From CAYRFQ01 sp964423615 (GTDB lineage: Bacteria; Planctomycetota; Planctomycetia; Gemmatales; Gemmataceae): a stretch of 64,000 bases of DNA. Within the stretch, counting starts at the first letter, position 1, and each line of letters begins with the position of its first letter. The position numbers and the translations under genes were made by a program. Below are positions 1 through 9,012 of this stretch, in pieces. The notes under the pieces are model-generated. The model did not search any database. It was not told the origin of the DNA and was given only the letters and a program-made list of their open reading frames with translations. The stretch lies in assembly GCA_964423615.1 (NCBI GenBank), contig CAYRFQ010000020.1:1-64000 (forward strand), given 5' to 3'.

Positions 1-236
1 GTGTCGTGGTTTCGATTTTCAGCCCCGAAGGGGCGATAGATCCTAGCCGTGGGTGGGAACCCACGGAACTCCAGAACAATCCCGACTCTTATTCATCCGA
101 CCGCCCAAGGAAAGAAGGCCCCAAACCCGAGCGAAACGAGAAACGCAACGGTTGAGGGGTTCTTGGGTTGAGAAGTTCGGCGACTCCGAACTGTACCCAA
201 CACGAACGTTAACCGCTCTAGTGGGTGTTGACACGT
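1..236. repeat. Dispersed intergenic repeat, copy A (cut by window edge)
   Basis: Non-coding stretch closely similar to 56253-56515. Both share the blocks CGATTTTCAGCCCCG, GATCCTAGCCGTGGGTG, CCAGAACAATC and CGAACTGTACCCAACACGAA in the same order and orientation. A small CCCCGAAGGGG hairpin lies near the left side. Small open frames here are not conserved in the other copies. Function is unknown. Confidence 0.75.
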
Positions 237-365
237 TTTCCTTCAACACAGTATTGTTTTGCTGCAACCAACGTGAAGCTTCGGTGCGAACGTTCCCTTG
301 GCGTTGTCAGTCTTCTACCCTTACCCAAGCCTACTAAATACGCAAGTTCTTCAAGGAGCCAAACG

Positions 366-1163
366 ATGTCCAAAGGTAGTAGACTCGCGCTGACTCCAAT
401 GCGTCGAACGATGGTCGATTTGATGCACTTCGCCAAGCAGGTCCCGACCGTCATTTGTCACTACCGGATGAACCTTCGGCCTTTGATCGATGCGCGTACT
501 CACTGTCCCGAGCGGCTCAGTTGGAGTTCGCTGTTCGCCAAGGCGTTCAGTCTTGTTGCCCTCAAGCATCCCGAGCTACGACAAACCTATTTGCCTTACC
601 CGCGACCTTGTCTTTATGAACACCCACACAGCATCGCCGCAATCACCATCGAACGCCGCATCGGGAATGAAGATTTTGTCCTGTTTGGTCACTTCCAGGA
701 ACCCGAAACTCATGGGCTCGCTCAGTTCAACGAATCGATTCGCGGATGGAAAACCGATCCTCTCGAGACGATTCAGAATTACCAACTGGCCCGACTTTCA
801 CGTTACTTTCCGCCGTTCCTTCGCCGTTTCGTCTGGAACATTCTTCTCAATTGGGTTGGGACAACGAGAGTCAATACTTTCGGAACGTTTTGCTTGACCA
901 GTACGGCCTCGGCTGGTGCTGGAATGTTACAAATTCTATCGATTTTGACATCGACTCTGCATTACGGAATGTTCCAGCCCGATGGCACGATTGAAATGCG
1001 ATTGACGTTTGATCATCGCGTTTACGATGGGGCTTTCGCCGCACGCGTTCTGGGAGAGATGGAAAACACACTTTTGACTGACACCCTACGCGAGGTTGAG
1101 GGATTAGCGAGTTCCTCAACACACGACGACCTCCCGGGTGATTGTTCCGCACGGGCTGCCTGA
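366..1163 (+). CDS. Stand-alone 2-oxoacid dehydrogenase E2-type acyltransferase domain protein
   Basis: This 265-residue protein resembles the catalytic (CAT-fold) domain of 2-oxoacid dehydrogenase E2 acyltransferases. The end of the fold carries FDHRVYDG at about residues 215-222, matching the family HxxxDG motif, with His217 and Asp221 as the likely catalytic pair. There is no lipoyl or E1/E3-binding domain, and at 265 residues it is only the catalytic unit (full E2 is normally 400 or more), so the acyl substrate is unknown. The ATG at 366 is chosen because AAGGAG lies 10 bases upstream; the frame stays open further 5' without a better start. It converges on a membrane protein gene, with a hairpin between them. 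The fold call is fairly sure, the function is not. Confidence 0.72.
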   Translation: MSKGSRLALTPMRRTMVDLMHFAKQVPTVICHYRMNLRPLIDARTHCPERLSWSSLFAKAFSLVALKHPELRQTYLPYPRPCLYEHPHSIAAITIERRIGNEDFVLFGHFQEPETHGLAQFNESIRGWKTDPLETIQNYQLARLSRYFPPFLRRFVWNILLNWVGTTRVNTFGTFCLTSTASAGAGMLQILSILTSTLHYGMFQPDGTIEMRLTFDHRVYDGAFAARVLGEMENTLLTDTLREVEGLASSSTHDDLPGDCSARAA

Positions 1164-1230
1164 GTCAACCGTTCGCTCTTGAAAGATGTTGGGAATTGTC
1201 GAGCCCGGCAGACCCACCGAACCAGGCGAA

Positions 1231-1267
1231 AAGGCCAGTAAGGGATGTTGATTCCCTCACTGGCCTT
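1231..1267 (-). terminator. Intrinsic terminator between convergent genes
   Basis: A 9-bp stem AAGGCCAGT/ACTGGCCTT continues as 4 bp (AGGG/CCCT) after one mismatch and closes a 9-nt loop. Read on the minus strand it runs into TTTT, so it should end the 1274-1894 transcript. On the plus strand it could also act after the acyltransferase gene, but there is no U tract there. Confidence 0.7.
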
Positions 1268-1273
1268 GTGTTC

Positions 1274-1894
1274 TCACTGCCGATCCGATTCTCGATTTGG
1301 GTGAGACAGAAGCGTTTTCACATGAGTGTTGGCAGAGACATCGTCCTTTGGCCGTGTCGGATCGTTGTCTTGTGTCGGAGAATGGCTCTTGGATTCCGGA
1401 GCATCCAGCCCATCTTTCTTTCGGCCAACCATTCCGAGTTTGTAGATCGTCACAAACAAGAGCCAAACGCCCCACAAGTTGAGGGGCACGTTGATGCCAA
1501 CTTCGAGGACGAGGACGGTAGAAGTCAAACCCTCGATCATCCGACAGATTTGATCAACCAGTTCGATCGCCAGACCAATCACGAGAAGGACGAAGCCGTA
1601 GTACTCGCATATATGATTGGTTTCTTCCTGTTCCGGAGACTCGTGTTCCCCGTCGGTGTGCAAGACTCGAAGGGCCAAGAGTTCGCGACCTTCCAGGAAC
1701 ACGCCAAACGCGATGAAGAAAATGCCGATCGTTTCTTCGTCTTCGACTGCGGCGCGGTCGAACTGGAATTTGCTGAAGACGATGGCGAGCTGATTCAACG
1801 TGAGCGCGAAGACCGAACCCAGCACAATGATGCTCACAACGATCAAGAAAGTACGGCTGACGAGCACGCGTTCCAGGAAAAAGGGTTTGGGCAT
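1274..1894 (-). CDS. Multi-pass membrane protein, paralogue of the next gene
   Basis: A 206-residue integral membrane protein of unknown function. Hydrophobic segments lie at about residues 12-34, 48-62, 100-118 and 125-150, followed by a charged tail of about 50 residues. The core EEETIGIFFIAFGVFLEGRE and the stretch EQEETNHICEYYGF recur almost unchanged in the protein encoded at 2097-2741, so the two arose by tandem duplication. The start ATG has GAGGACAAGAG just upstream. A terminator-like hairpin follows the stop. No catalytic motif is visible. Confidence 0.72.
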   Translation of the reverse strand: MPKPFFLERVLVSRTFLIVVSIIVLGSVFALTLNQLAIVFSKFQFDRAAVEDEETIGIFFIAFGVFLEGRELLALRVLHTDGEHESPEQEETNHICEYYGFVLLVIGLAIELVDQICRMIEGLTSTVLVLEVGINVPLNLWGVWLLFVTIYKLGMVGRKKDGLDAPESKSHSPTQDNDPTRPKDDVSANTHVKTLLSHPNRESDRQ

Positions 1895-2096
1895 CTTCTC
1901 TTGTCCTCAGGCAACTTTGGTTGATGTTCCAATCACTTGCGGTTCTGTTGGCTTCTTCCAAGATATGCGACGTCTTGGCCCGGACGAGGTCATCAACTCT
2001 GGAAATTTCTGGCATTGTTCCTCGTCCGGTCACAAGGAAATTGATGCCACTGTCGTGAAATTCATAAAAACCGAATCTTGAACTCTCGTTCTCCCC

Positions 2097-2741
2097 TTAC
2101 CGGAACGATGTTCCTTCCAGGTTCTTGAGAATGCTTTCTCGCAGCGGATGTTTTGCAACTTCGAAGGCCCGACTCAACGACAAGCTGGGACGGCCGTTCC
2201 AGGACGAACGTGTCGTTTCGTTCTCAAAAATGTCGGTTTCCGTGAGACTGCTTTTGCCATTAGGTATTCCCACGATCGTTCGGAGTTTGTAAACCGTTCC
2301 CAACATCAACGCGATTCCCCAAACGTTGAGTGGTAAGTTGACGGCACACTGGAGAAAGACGACCGAACCCGGAAACGGTTCGGCCAACAAGCAAACCTGG
2401 TCGACCAGTTCGATCCCGAGCCCGATCATCAGGAGCATGAACCCGTAGTACTCACAAGCGTGATTGGTTTCTTCCTGGTCCGTGTCTTCATCCGTGCGGT
2501 CGCAATGGAACCCCTTCCTGGCCAAGATTTCGCGGCCTTCCAGGAACACACCGAACAAGATCAAGAGGATGCCGATCGTCCCTTGTTGGGCTTCCGCAAC
2601 AGCGTCCATGCTGAAGTTGCCGAATACGAACCAGAAGGTGTTCAGAGTAATGGCCAGGACCAAGCTCAAGACGACCAGCGTCAAGCCCATCAAGAACCAA
2701 CGACTGACTATGAACCGGGCAATGATAAATCGAGTTTTCAT
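2097..2741 (-). CDS. Multi-pass membrane protein, paralogue of the 1274-1894 product
   Basis: This 214-residue membrane protein shares its layout with the downstream neighbour: an N-terminal hydrophobic helix (about 12-34), a segment containing GILLILFGVFLEGREIL, an acidic EDTDQEETNHACEYYGF stretch and two more helices before a polar tail. The frame is open 31 codons further upstream, but the ATG at 2741 (MKTRFIIARF) directly precedes the hydrophobic helix and has GAGAGA in front, so it is preferred. The 202-base gap to the paralogue leaves a shared transcript possible. Function unknown. Confidence 0.72.
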   Translation of the reverse strand: MKTRFIIARFIVSRWFLMGLTLVVLSLVLAITLNTFWFVFGNFSMDAVAEAQQGTIGILLILFGVFLEGREILARKGFHCDRTDEDTDQEETNHACEYYGFMLLMIGLGIELVDQVCLLAEPFPGSVVFLQCAVNLPLNVWGIALMLGTVYKLRTIVGIPNGKSSLTETDIFENETTRSSWNGRPSLSLSRAFEVAKHPLRESILKNLEGTSFR

Positions 2742-3319
2742 TTCTATCTCTCTCGGCTGCGTGAGTCCGCTATGTTGAAACAGTGTTACTGTGTGAGGGT
2801 CGACTCTGTCATGTTTTGTGTTTCGTCCCTTCAACTAGTAATGCGTTTTTTTTGGACAAAACATGTTACCGATTTCGAAAAAAATTTGGGAAATCGGGTG
2901 CGGCTCTGGATGTTGGAATGTGTTCTGTTCGGAGAAGGTAGCAGGCAGGGCGACCCGCAGAACGGTTGCCGCCGTCGTTTTTCGGTGTTCCGGCCGAAGC
3001 GTCATTCCAAGAAAGCGGAGCCCGACGGGATGACGGAAGTGTGCCTGCTACTTTTCCTGAATCCAGACGAGCACCTCAGAACGAAGTTGAACTCGGCAAA
3101 AGAATACGTTTGCGGTATCGTGGGAGGTGAGAAATATTTGCGGTCATCGTCTAAGAAAGCAGGAGGCACAGAGATGTTTCGGGCCGCCTGCATGCGGTCC
3201 GTTTCTTGACCAAGTCCCAACGACTGTGTACTTTGAAGAATCATTTTGCTCGTCTTTTGCCAAGCCATCGAGGGCCCTGGCTCGCGGACGAGCCTCATCC
3301 TGCCAATTAAGGTGAACAC
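2742..3319. other. Long non-coding gap holding an inverted-repeat element
   Basis: About 580 bases lie between the divergent membrane-protein gene and the FHA kinase gene. Apart from the inverted-repeat element at 2935-3053 and a run of eight T near 2847, no convincing gene or regulatory motif was seen. The kinase promoter must lie here. Confidence 0.5.
2935..3053. repeat. MITE/REP-like element with terminal inverted repeats
   Basis: The left end AAGGTAGCAGGCA is inverted at the right end as TGCCTGCTACTT, enclosing about 95 bases rich in GC palindromic bits. Very similar ends occur at 52575-52651. No transposase is encoded, so if mobile it would be non-autonomous; it could equally be a REP-type structural repeat. 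Confidence 0.5.
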
Positions 3320-5071
3320 GTGCCCCGCTTGCTTATAATTAAAGGCACCGATGAGGGCAAACAGTTCGAACTGTCGACGCCCCTCCTTGGAATTGGACGC
3401 GACGCTGAAAATCCCATCCGGTTGCACGATACAGAAGTCTCACGGCGCCACGCCGAGTTCGTACTCACCGAAGACGGATACAAACTCAAGGACATCGGCA
3501 GCGCCAACGGTACCTTCGTCAACAACATCAAAATTACCGAACAATCCCTCAAAGCTGGGGATCAAATCCAGATCGGACAGACCGTTCTGGTCTACAGTGC
3601 GGGCCGAACTGAAGCCCAACAGCATGAACAAGGCGACCTCGCCGAACAAATCAACCTCATCAGTCGTCACGACATGGAACTTTCGTCCGCGATCATCAAG
3701 ACCATCGCGGCCACCGAAGGAAGCCAAATTCTGGCTCATCCCGAGAAGGCCAAAACGCCTTGGCTCCGGACCGCTCTGGCCAACCTCAAGATCATGTACG
3801 AGACCAGCCAGGCAATCAGTCACATCCTCGACTTGGAGCAATTACTCGATAAAATTCTCGAGTTGATATTCAATTCGATCGCGGCCGACCGTGGTTGTGT
3901 GATGCTCGCCCATCCCGATACTGGCGAATTCGAACCCAAGGCCGTGCGGTGGCGTGAGAAGGTCGTCGAAGGCCAGCGAATGGCCGTCAGTAGCACGATC
4001 ATCGAGTACGTGCGTAAGGAAATGCAGGGCGTTCTGGTTTCGGACGCGTCCCAGGACGAACGTTTCAATACCGGACAAAGTATCGTCCGGTTCGGCATTC
4101 GCGAAGTCATTTGTGTTCCCATGAAAGGCCGACACGAAACCATCGGAGTCCTCTACCTCGACACCCGAAGCAAGAACGAAGTCGCCCAGCGAAAGACGTC
4201 GCTCGGCAAATTCACCGAAGATCACCTCGCCCTGGCCATCGCCATTGCCCACCAGGCCGCCCTCGCCGTCGAAGGAACGCGATACTATCAAGCCATGGTC
4301 CAGGCGGAACGACTCGCAGCCATCGGCCAAACGATCGCCGCCTTGTCGCATAGCATCAAGAACATTCTACAAGGGCTCAAGAGCGGCGGCGAAATCCTCG
4401 AGATGGGATTGAAAGACCCCGCCAAGAACGAAACGCTGTTGCAACAAGGTTGGAAAATCGTCCAGAAAAACCAGGATAAGGTCTTCAATCTCGTCAAGGA
4501 CATGTTGAGCTATTCGAAGGAACGCGAACCGACAATCGAACACCAAAACATCAACGAATTGATCCGCGATGTGTTTGATCTCATCAACCCACGAGCCGTC
4601 GAACTGGGCATTCAACTCAAAATGAGTGTCGACGAAGGGATTCCCGAAGTCCAGTGTGACCCCGAAGGAATCTTGCATGCGTTGCTCAACATCGTGACGA
4701 ACGCCATCGATGCCGTCGAAGGTTTACCGGACCCCCAGGTGGTCATCGGGACACGACGAGACAAAGAACCCGGATGGGTCCTCTTGATTGCCCGCGACAA
4801 CGGTTCGGGGATCCCCGAAGAGACGCTCAATGACATCTTCAAACCGTTCGTTAGTTCCAAGGGGTCGAAAGGGACTGGCCTTGGACTCGCCGTGAGCCGG
4901 AAAATACTCCGAGAGCACGGCGGTGACATCCTCGTCGAAAGTAAACTCCAAGTCGGCAGCAAGTTCTCGCTCCGACTCCCCATTCGGAGCCCCTTGAGCT
5001 TGGATTTAACAAGTGATTTCGAAACGATCCAAATGCACCAGGCACTCCGGGAAGAAGACATCGAGGATTGA
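3320..5071 (+). CDS. FHA-GAF sensor histidine kinase
   Basis: A 583-residue soluble sensor kinase. Residues 1-95 form a forkhead-associated domain (GRDAENPIRLHD, then SRRHAEF and NGTFVNN), which in known proteins binds phosphothreonine peptides. Residues about 165-320 are a GAF domain. The dimerisation/phosphoacceptor helix has LSHSIKNILQGL with His344. The ATPase domain shows an N box (NIVTNAIDAV, about 457-466), DNGSGIP (493-499) and GTGLGL. No receiver domain or membrane segment is present and no response regulator gene is adjacent, so the partner is unknown. The FHA domain suggests a link to Ser/Thr kinase signalling. The start is GTG at 3320, after TAAGGTG. Confidence 0.9.
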   Translation: MPRLLIIKGTDEGKQFELSTPLLGIGRDAENPIRLHDTEVSRRHAEFVLTEDGYKLKDIGSANGTFVNNIKITEQSLKAGDQIQIGQTVLVYSAGRTEAQQHEQGDLAEQINLISRHDMELSSAIIKTIAATEGSQILAHPEKAKTPWLRTALANLKIMYETSQAISHILDLEQLLDKILELIFNSIAADRGCVMLAHPDTGEFEPKAVRWREKVVEGQRMAVSSTIIEYVRKEMQGVLVSDASQDERFNTGQSIVRFGIREVICVPMKGRHETIGVLYLDTRSKNEVAQRKTSLGKFTEDHLALAIAIAHQAALAVEGTRYYQAMVQAERLAAIGQTIAALSHSIKNILQGLKSGGEILEMGLKDPAKNETLLQQGWKIVQKNQDKVFNLVKDMLSYSKEREPTIEHQNINELIRDVFDLINPRAVELGIQLKMSVDEGIPEVQCDPEGILHALLNIVTNAIDAVEGLPDPQVVIGTRRDKEPGWVLLIARDNGSGIPEETLNDIFKPFVSSKGSKGTGLGLAVSRKILREHGGDILVESKLQVGSKFSLRLPIRSPLSLDLTSDFETIQMHQALREEDIED

Positions 5072-5556
5072 ACCCTCCGTCGATTTTCTGAGTCGAAACC
5101 GCTTAGAACTTGAAGCCGCAAGTGTCTGAACTGCCCGAACCCTTCTGTGAAAAAGCATCCCTTCGTGATCCTAACGTTTCCACAATCCATCTGTCCGCTT
5201 TGGTGGTCGGATCAACAAGTGCCGTGTTTTGGATTTTCAACTCCAAAAGGGCGATAAGTCTTCATCGTGGGTCAACCCACCGAACAGATGAGTGTGTTCT
5301 CAGTACACCATGGGCGAATGCCCACGGCTAGTATCTGCCACCGGTGCGCGGCTCCGAGAACCAAGGACGAACCCGATATTTCTTGACCCGACAACTCAGC
5401 CACGACGAGCGTGCCTGCTCCTTCGTGCCAAATCCAGGGTCACACCACACCACAGGCAATCGCCCTTGTCGCAAATGGGGAGGTTGGTATACTCCGCTCG
5501 TCTTATCTGGAATGTTTCGTCCACAGGGGCCTATTTCTTTTGATGTAGACTAACTC
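5072..5556. other. Intergenic region with a degenerate copy of the dispersed repeat
   Basis: No gene is supported in these 485 bases. Positions about 5200-5290 align, with many changes, to the dispersed repeat at 56230-56320 (CGTGTTTTGGATTTTCA, then AGGGCGATA and TCGTGGGT). TGCCTGCTCCTT near 5411 resembles the inverted-repeat end seen at 3042. Confidence 0.45.
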
Positions 5557-7008
5557 ATGACTATGGTAGCAAAAGTATGTCTGTTCACTTGTGCTCTCAC
5601 AATCGGGCAGCTTGTGGACCGCACTGGTTGGCTACTTCTCCCCCGACTAGGAAGGGGTCAGGAGTTGGTCTATCTCGGTACTTTCCAACAAGAGCCGATT
5701 GGTGCGGGAATTCACCCGCTCCGGAAGTACATCCTGAAAACGAGGATGCTCGTGCTCGATGCCAAGCCCAAGCATTGGGAAGTCGCCGTTCTCACGTGTT
5801 TACGAAACGGTGGTCGGAAGACCGAGAACCAGGACGATCCCTTGGCCGGGATCGCGTTCGTCCGGTTGGAACTCGGAAACCTGGACAAACAAGGGACTCT
5901 CACCCATGCTGATGGGTCTTCCATGACGATTCCGCTCGAGGAGCCACCAACACTCGAAACCGGATTCCTCGTATCGGTCCCTCGAATCCGTTTGAGTAAA
6001 GAACATTTCTGGCTCGTCCCCGACCCCGGACGCCCGAAGATGCGATGGCAAATTTTGGGAACGGAACTCGTCGGTGGAACGAAGTGCGTAAAGATTCGCG
6101 GCGTCCAACAATCGCCCGACTGGAAAAAACCTCGTGGCGATCACACCGCTTGGAACCGAACCGAATACGTCTGGATCGAGCCACGGTCGGGCATCGCCGC
6201 CAAGGTCGTTCGAGAGGTCCTCTTCCGAGATCCCGCTCGTGACCAGCCCACCAAGAAAATCACCGTCCGGTACGAACTAGACAGCCAGTTCGCCTACCCC
6301 GGACGGTTGTTCGAACATCGACGGCAAGAAGCCCTTCACGCAGGCAAGTTCGACGCCGAAGCCGAGAAATATTTGCCACAAGCGACGAGCAACAAGAAAC
6401 GACTTACAGCCCTGACGCAACGAATGGGACAGTATTTCGAAACCCGACCTCCGACACCGTACCGCAAGGCCATCTTCCATTTGCAACAGCGTATTCAAAA
6501 AGCCCTCCGGGGCGAAATCGTGATTCGATCGACCAAAAAGCTCTTTCCCAAACGACCGGAGAGACAACTCGCCGAAGTCGGTCAACGCGTTCCCAATTTT
6601 CTGGTGACGGATCTGGCCAAACGGAAACCGTTCCAACTCTATCGCAATCTCGGGAAACCACTCCTGCTCGTTTTTTACAATCCAAAGACGCCCAACGGCA
6701 AGCGTGTCTTGAACTTCGCCAAACGAGTCCACGAAAAATACAAGTCGCGGGTGACGGTCATGGGTTTGTCCATGACCGAGGATAGAGAAGCCCTTCTTGC
6801 ACAGCACAAAGAACTCGAACTTCCATTCCGTATCTACTCCGGGAAGGGACTGCACGAGACCTTCCGCGTCGATGCCACCCCTCACATGGTCGTGTTGGAT
6901 AGCAACGGCATAATGCGGGCAGGTTATACAGGCTGGGGATTCCAAATCCCGTCGGAAATCTTCGAAGAACTCAGCCGTTGTTTTCCTAAACGTCCCAAAT
7001 CAGAATAA
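5557..7008 (+). CDS. Exported redoxin-domain protein lacking redox cysteines
   Basis: A 483-residue protein with a hydrophobic N-terminal segment (signal peptide or anchor, about residues 5-30), a long planctomycete-type middle region without recognised domains, and a C-terminal thioredoxin-fold domain (about 345-480). The latter has the VPNFLVTDLA opening, a LLLVFYNPKTPNGK strand where the TlpA/AhpC family normally carries CxxC or Cys, and the cis-proline loop ATPHMVVLD. No cysteine is present at the active-site position, so ordinary disulfide reductase activity is unlikely. The ATG at 5557 has only a weak ribosome site; an in-frame ATG follows two codons later. Confidence 0.72.
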   Translation: MTMVAKVCLFTCALTIGQLVDRTGWLLLPRLGRGQELVYLGTFQQEPIGAGIHPLRKYILKTRMLVLDAKPKHWEVAVLTCLRNGGRKTENQDDPLAGIAFVRLELGNLDKQGTLTHADGSSMTIPLEEPPTLETGFLVSVPRIRLSKEHFWLVPDPGRPKMRWQILGTELVGGTKCVKIRGVQQSPDWKKPRGDHTAWNRTEYVWIEPRSGIAAKVVREVLFRDPARDQPTKKITVRYELDSQFAYPGRLFEHRRQEALHAGKFDAEAEKYLPQATSNKKRLTALTQRMGQYFETRPPTPYRKAIFHLQQRIQKALRGEIVIRSTKKLFPKRPERQLAEVGQRVPNFLVTDLAKRKPFQLYRNLGKPLLLVFYNPKTPNGKRVLNFAKRVHEKYKSRVTVMGLSMTEDREALLAQHKELELPFRIYSGKGLHETFRVDATPHMVVLDSNGIMRAGYTGWGFQIPSEIFEELSRCFPKRPKSE

Positions 7009-7403
7009 GCAATATGATTCCTCGGACTTCGTTTATCGTTTTATTCGCTGCCAACAGATCAGCTTACCTGACCGTTACGGGTAGTGACACACTGGCGTCT
7101 GTCGAGTGAGATTTCCGACTTTTTGGTACTCAATGTCCGTTCGTGGGCGATACGATTGAACAGTTGGAATGAGAAGGCGAACGCGACGTAAGATGAATAT
7201 GTAATTCGTACAACAATCAGGCGCTGGGTGGACAAACCTGTCTCCTACGCTCCAAGCCCGAATCCAAAGAACCTCACTCGTCTCTCTGCACAACTACAAC
7301 ACCGACAGGTTGCTCGCCTTTGAATGCCTGTCTCGACTTCAGAGGAGACGGCTCTTGGTAGGCTCAGGAATGACCGCGAGCGACAATAGCCGTAACAACG
7401 GAC
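7009..7403. other. Intergenic region, nothing recognised
   Basis: Nearly 400 bases without a supportable gene, repeat or terminator. Small open frames lack ribosome sites and have no recognisable sequence. Confidence 0.4.
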
Positions 7404-7886
7404 ATGGAATACCAAATTCAACCGAACACCCGGTGTTGTGCCATCTCGGGCGAAGCCTTGGAGCCAGGAGAACGGTATTACACGGTGTTGTTTGACGAAG
7501 GCCAACGATGGGTCCGCAAAGACTACAGCGTCAAGAACTGGGAAGGACCACCAGAAGGCGCTTTTAGCTTCTGGCTCGGACGAGTACCGGAATCGTCCCA
7601 GACGAAGAAACCGCCCATCGACGAAGCCTTGTTGTTGGATTGCTTTCATCGACTCGAAGGGAACTCCGAACCCCAAAAAGTCAATTTTCGGTACGTCCTT
7701 TCGTTGCTGTTGATGCGACGGAAGCGACTCAAGTTTGAAGACGTCCGCAACGAAAAGGGACAAGAAACCTTGATCCTTACGCTCAACCGTGGCAAAGGAC
7801 GTTATGAGGTCGTTAATCCGCATCTGACGGAAGAAGAAATCGCTGCGGTCCAAGAAGAAGTAATGCAAGTGCTCGGTTGGGACTGA
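7404..7886 (+). CDS. Conserved-type hypothetical protein, 160 residues
   Basis: A soluble protein with no signal peptide. It opens with TRCCAISGEALEPGERYYTVLF, reminiscent of a treble-clef or zinc-ribbon half-site, but no second cysteine pair is visible, so metal binding is doubtful. The C-terminal part (KVNFRYVLSLLLMRRKRLKFE, then ETLILTLNRGKGRYEVV) is mixed alpha/beta. It lies 69 bases before a lipoprotein gene in the same direction and may be co-transcribed with it. Codon use and frame integrity support a real gene; the function is not recognised. Confidence 0.68.
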   Translation: MEYQIQPNTRCCAISGEALEPGERYYTVLFDEGQRWVRKDYSVKNWEGPPEGAFSFWLGRVPESSQTKKPPIDEALLLDCFHRLEGNSEPQKVNFRYVLSLLLMRRKRLKFEDVRNEKGQETLILTLNRGKGRYEVVNPHLTEEEIAAVQEEVMQVLGWD

Positions 7887-7955
7887 TCGACCCAGACGTC
7901 CCGACGAAGGAACTATTGAGCACCAACCCCCGCTCATGATCGAGGTACAGCTGTT

Positions 7956-8918
7956 ATGCGGCGCATGGTGTTTAGCTCTCTGGCGATACTGACGATCCTA
8001 TCCACGGGTTGTAACTTCTTCAAGATGGGGCTCATCAGCCCTGGCAAAGTCTCGCCTCCCGAAGGACAGGTTCCGACAAAGCCCCCGACCGTCGATGCTC
8101 TCGTCAACTACATGAACGACAACTCGAAGCTCATGACCACCCTTCGATGCCCGAACATGGACATTCATGCTTCGCAGGATGGCAAGTTGTTGGCTTTCCG
8201 ACTCGACGGAAGGATGATGGCCCGTCAACCTCGTTCGATGTTCCTGCGAGCCGAGGGCATGGGCAAAACTCAGGTCGAGCTTGGATCGAACGACGAGGAA
8301 TTTTGGTACTGGAACCGCCAGGACAAGCCCGAGCCCGTCCAGATCCACTGTGACTACAAGACCGTCGATGAAGGAAGAGTCCAGGCCGATTTCTTACCGT
8401 TTCGGCCCGACTGGGTAATGGAAACGATCGGCATGGGGCAGTACGGCCCAGCCGAAAAGTATCAACTCAAAGTTTATACAAGGACTCTCAAGCTCATTGA
8501 AAAGACGAAATCGCCGCAGGGCAAACCCGTCACCAAGGTCATCGTGTTCAACAGATACAAGGCCAACGCGCCGACGCCGCAAGTCACCGATTATCTTCTC
8601 ATCGATGACACGACGGGAAAGGAAATTTGCTCGGCCAAAGTTCATTCGGTCCAAGTCGACAAGAGGGCAAAGGGTCAATACGCCGCCACGTTTCCGAGGG
8701 AAATGACGATCCGGTGGAACAAGGAAAGGGTGAATCTCAAACTCCACATTCGTTCGCCCGAGGTAAACGTCAATATCCCTGCAAACGCCCTGGCGTTCCG
8801 TCGGCAACCAAAAGGCAAGTCGTTTGATCTCGCTCTCGGCCGGTTCGATGACGTGCCCACAAGCTCCGGAATTCGGCAAACAAGCTCACGAGGTCGTGGG
8901 TTTGGTCTCTTTCGATAA
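7956..8918 (+). CDS. Lipoprotein with LolA-like/outer-membrane lipoprotein-sorting character
   Basis: A 320-residue lipoprotein: signal peptide MRRMVFSSLAILTILSTGC with Cys19 as the acylated residue. The mature part contains predicted beta strands and lines such as RQPRSMFLRAEGMGKTQVELGSNDEEFWYWN cut by short loops, a pattern common in planctomycete proteins annotated as LolA/DUF4292-type lipid carriers. That assignment is tentative. The C terminus is rich in Ser, Arg and Gly (TSSGIRQTSSRGRG). A second in-frame ATG lies three codons downstream; the first is kept because GAGG lies about 10 bases before it. Confidence 0.7.
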   Translation: MRRMVFSSLAILTILSTGCNFFKMGLISPGKVSPPEGQVPTKPPTVDALVNYMNDNSKLMTTLRCPNMDIHASQDGKLLAFRLDGRMMARQPRSMFLRAEGMGKTQVELGSNDEEFWYWNRQDKPEPVQIHCDYKTVDEGRVQADFLPFRPDWVMETIGMGQYGPAEKYQLKVYTRTLKLIEKTKSPQGKPVTKVIVFNRYKANAPTPQVTDYLLIDDTTGKEICSAKVHSVQVDKRAKGQYAATFPREMTIRWNKERVNLKLHIRSPEVNVNIPANALAFRRQPKGKSFDLALGRFDDVPTSSGIRQTSSRGRGFGLFR

Positions 8919-9012
8919 GACAGATTCACCTGAAGAATCTCCTGCGAAGGAAGTACAATGATGCCAGTAGGCGGAAGCCCCCACTAACTGGCATCCTTCG
9001 CGGAGAGGTCGG

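Noticed and set aside
2148..2778. Several plus-strand frames of 60-250 codons across 2148-3209
   Set aside because: They are antisense to the membrane protein gene or run through the inverted-repeat element; no domain is seen.
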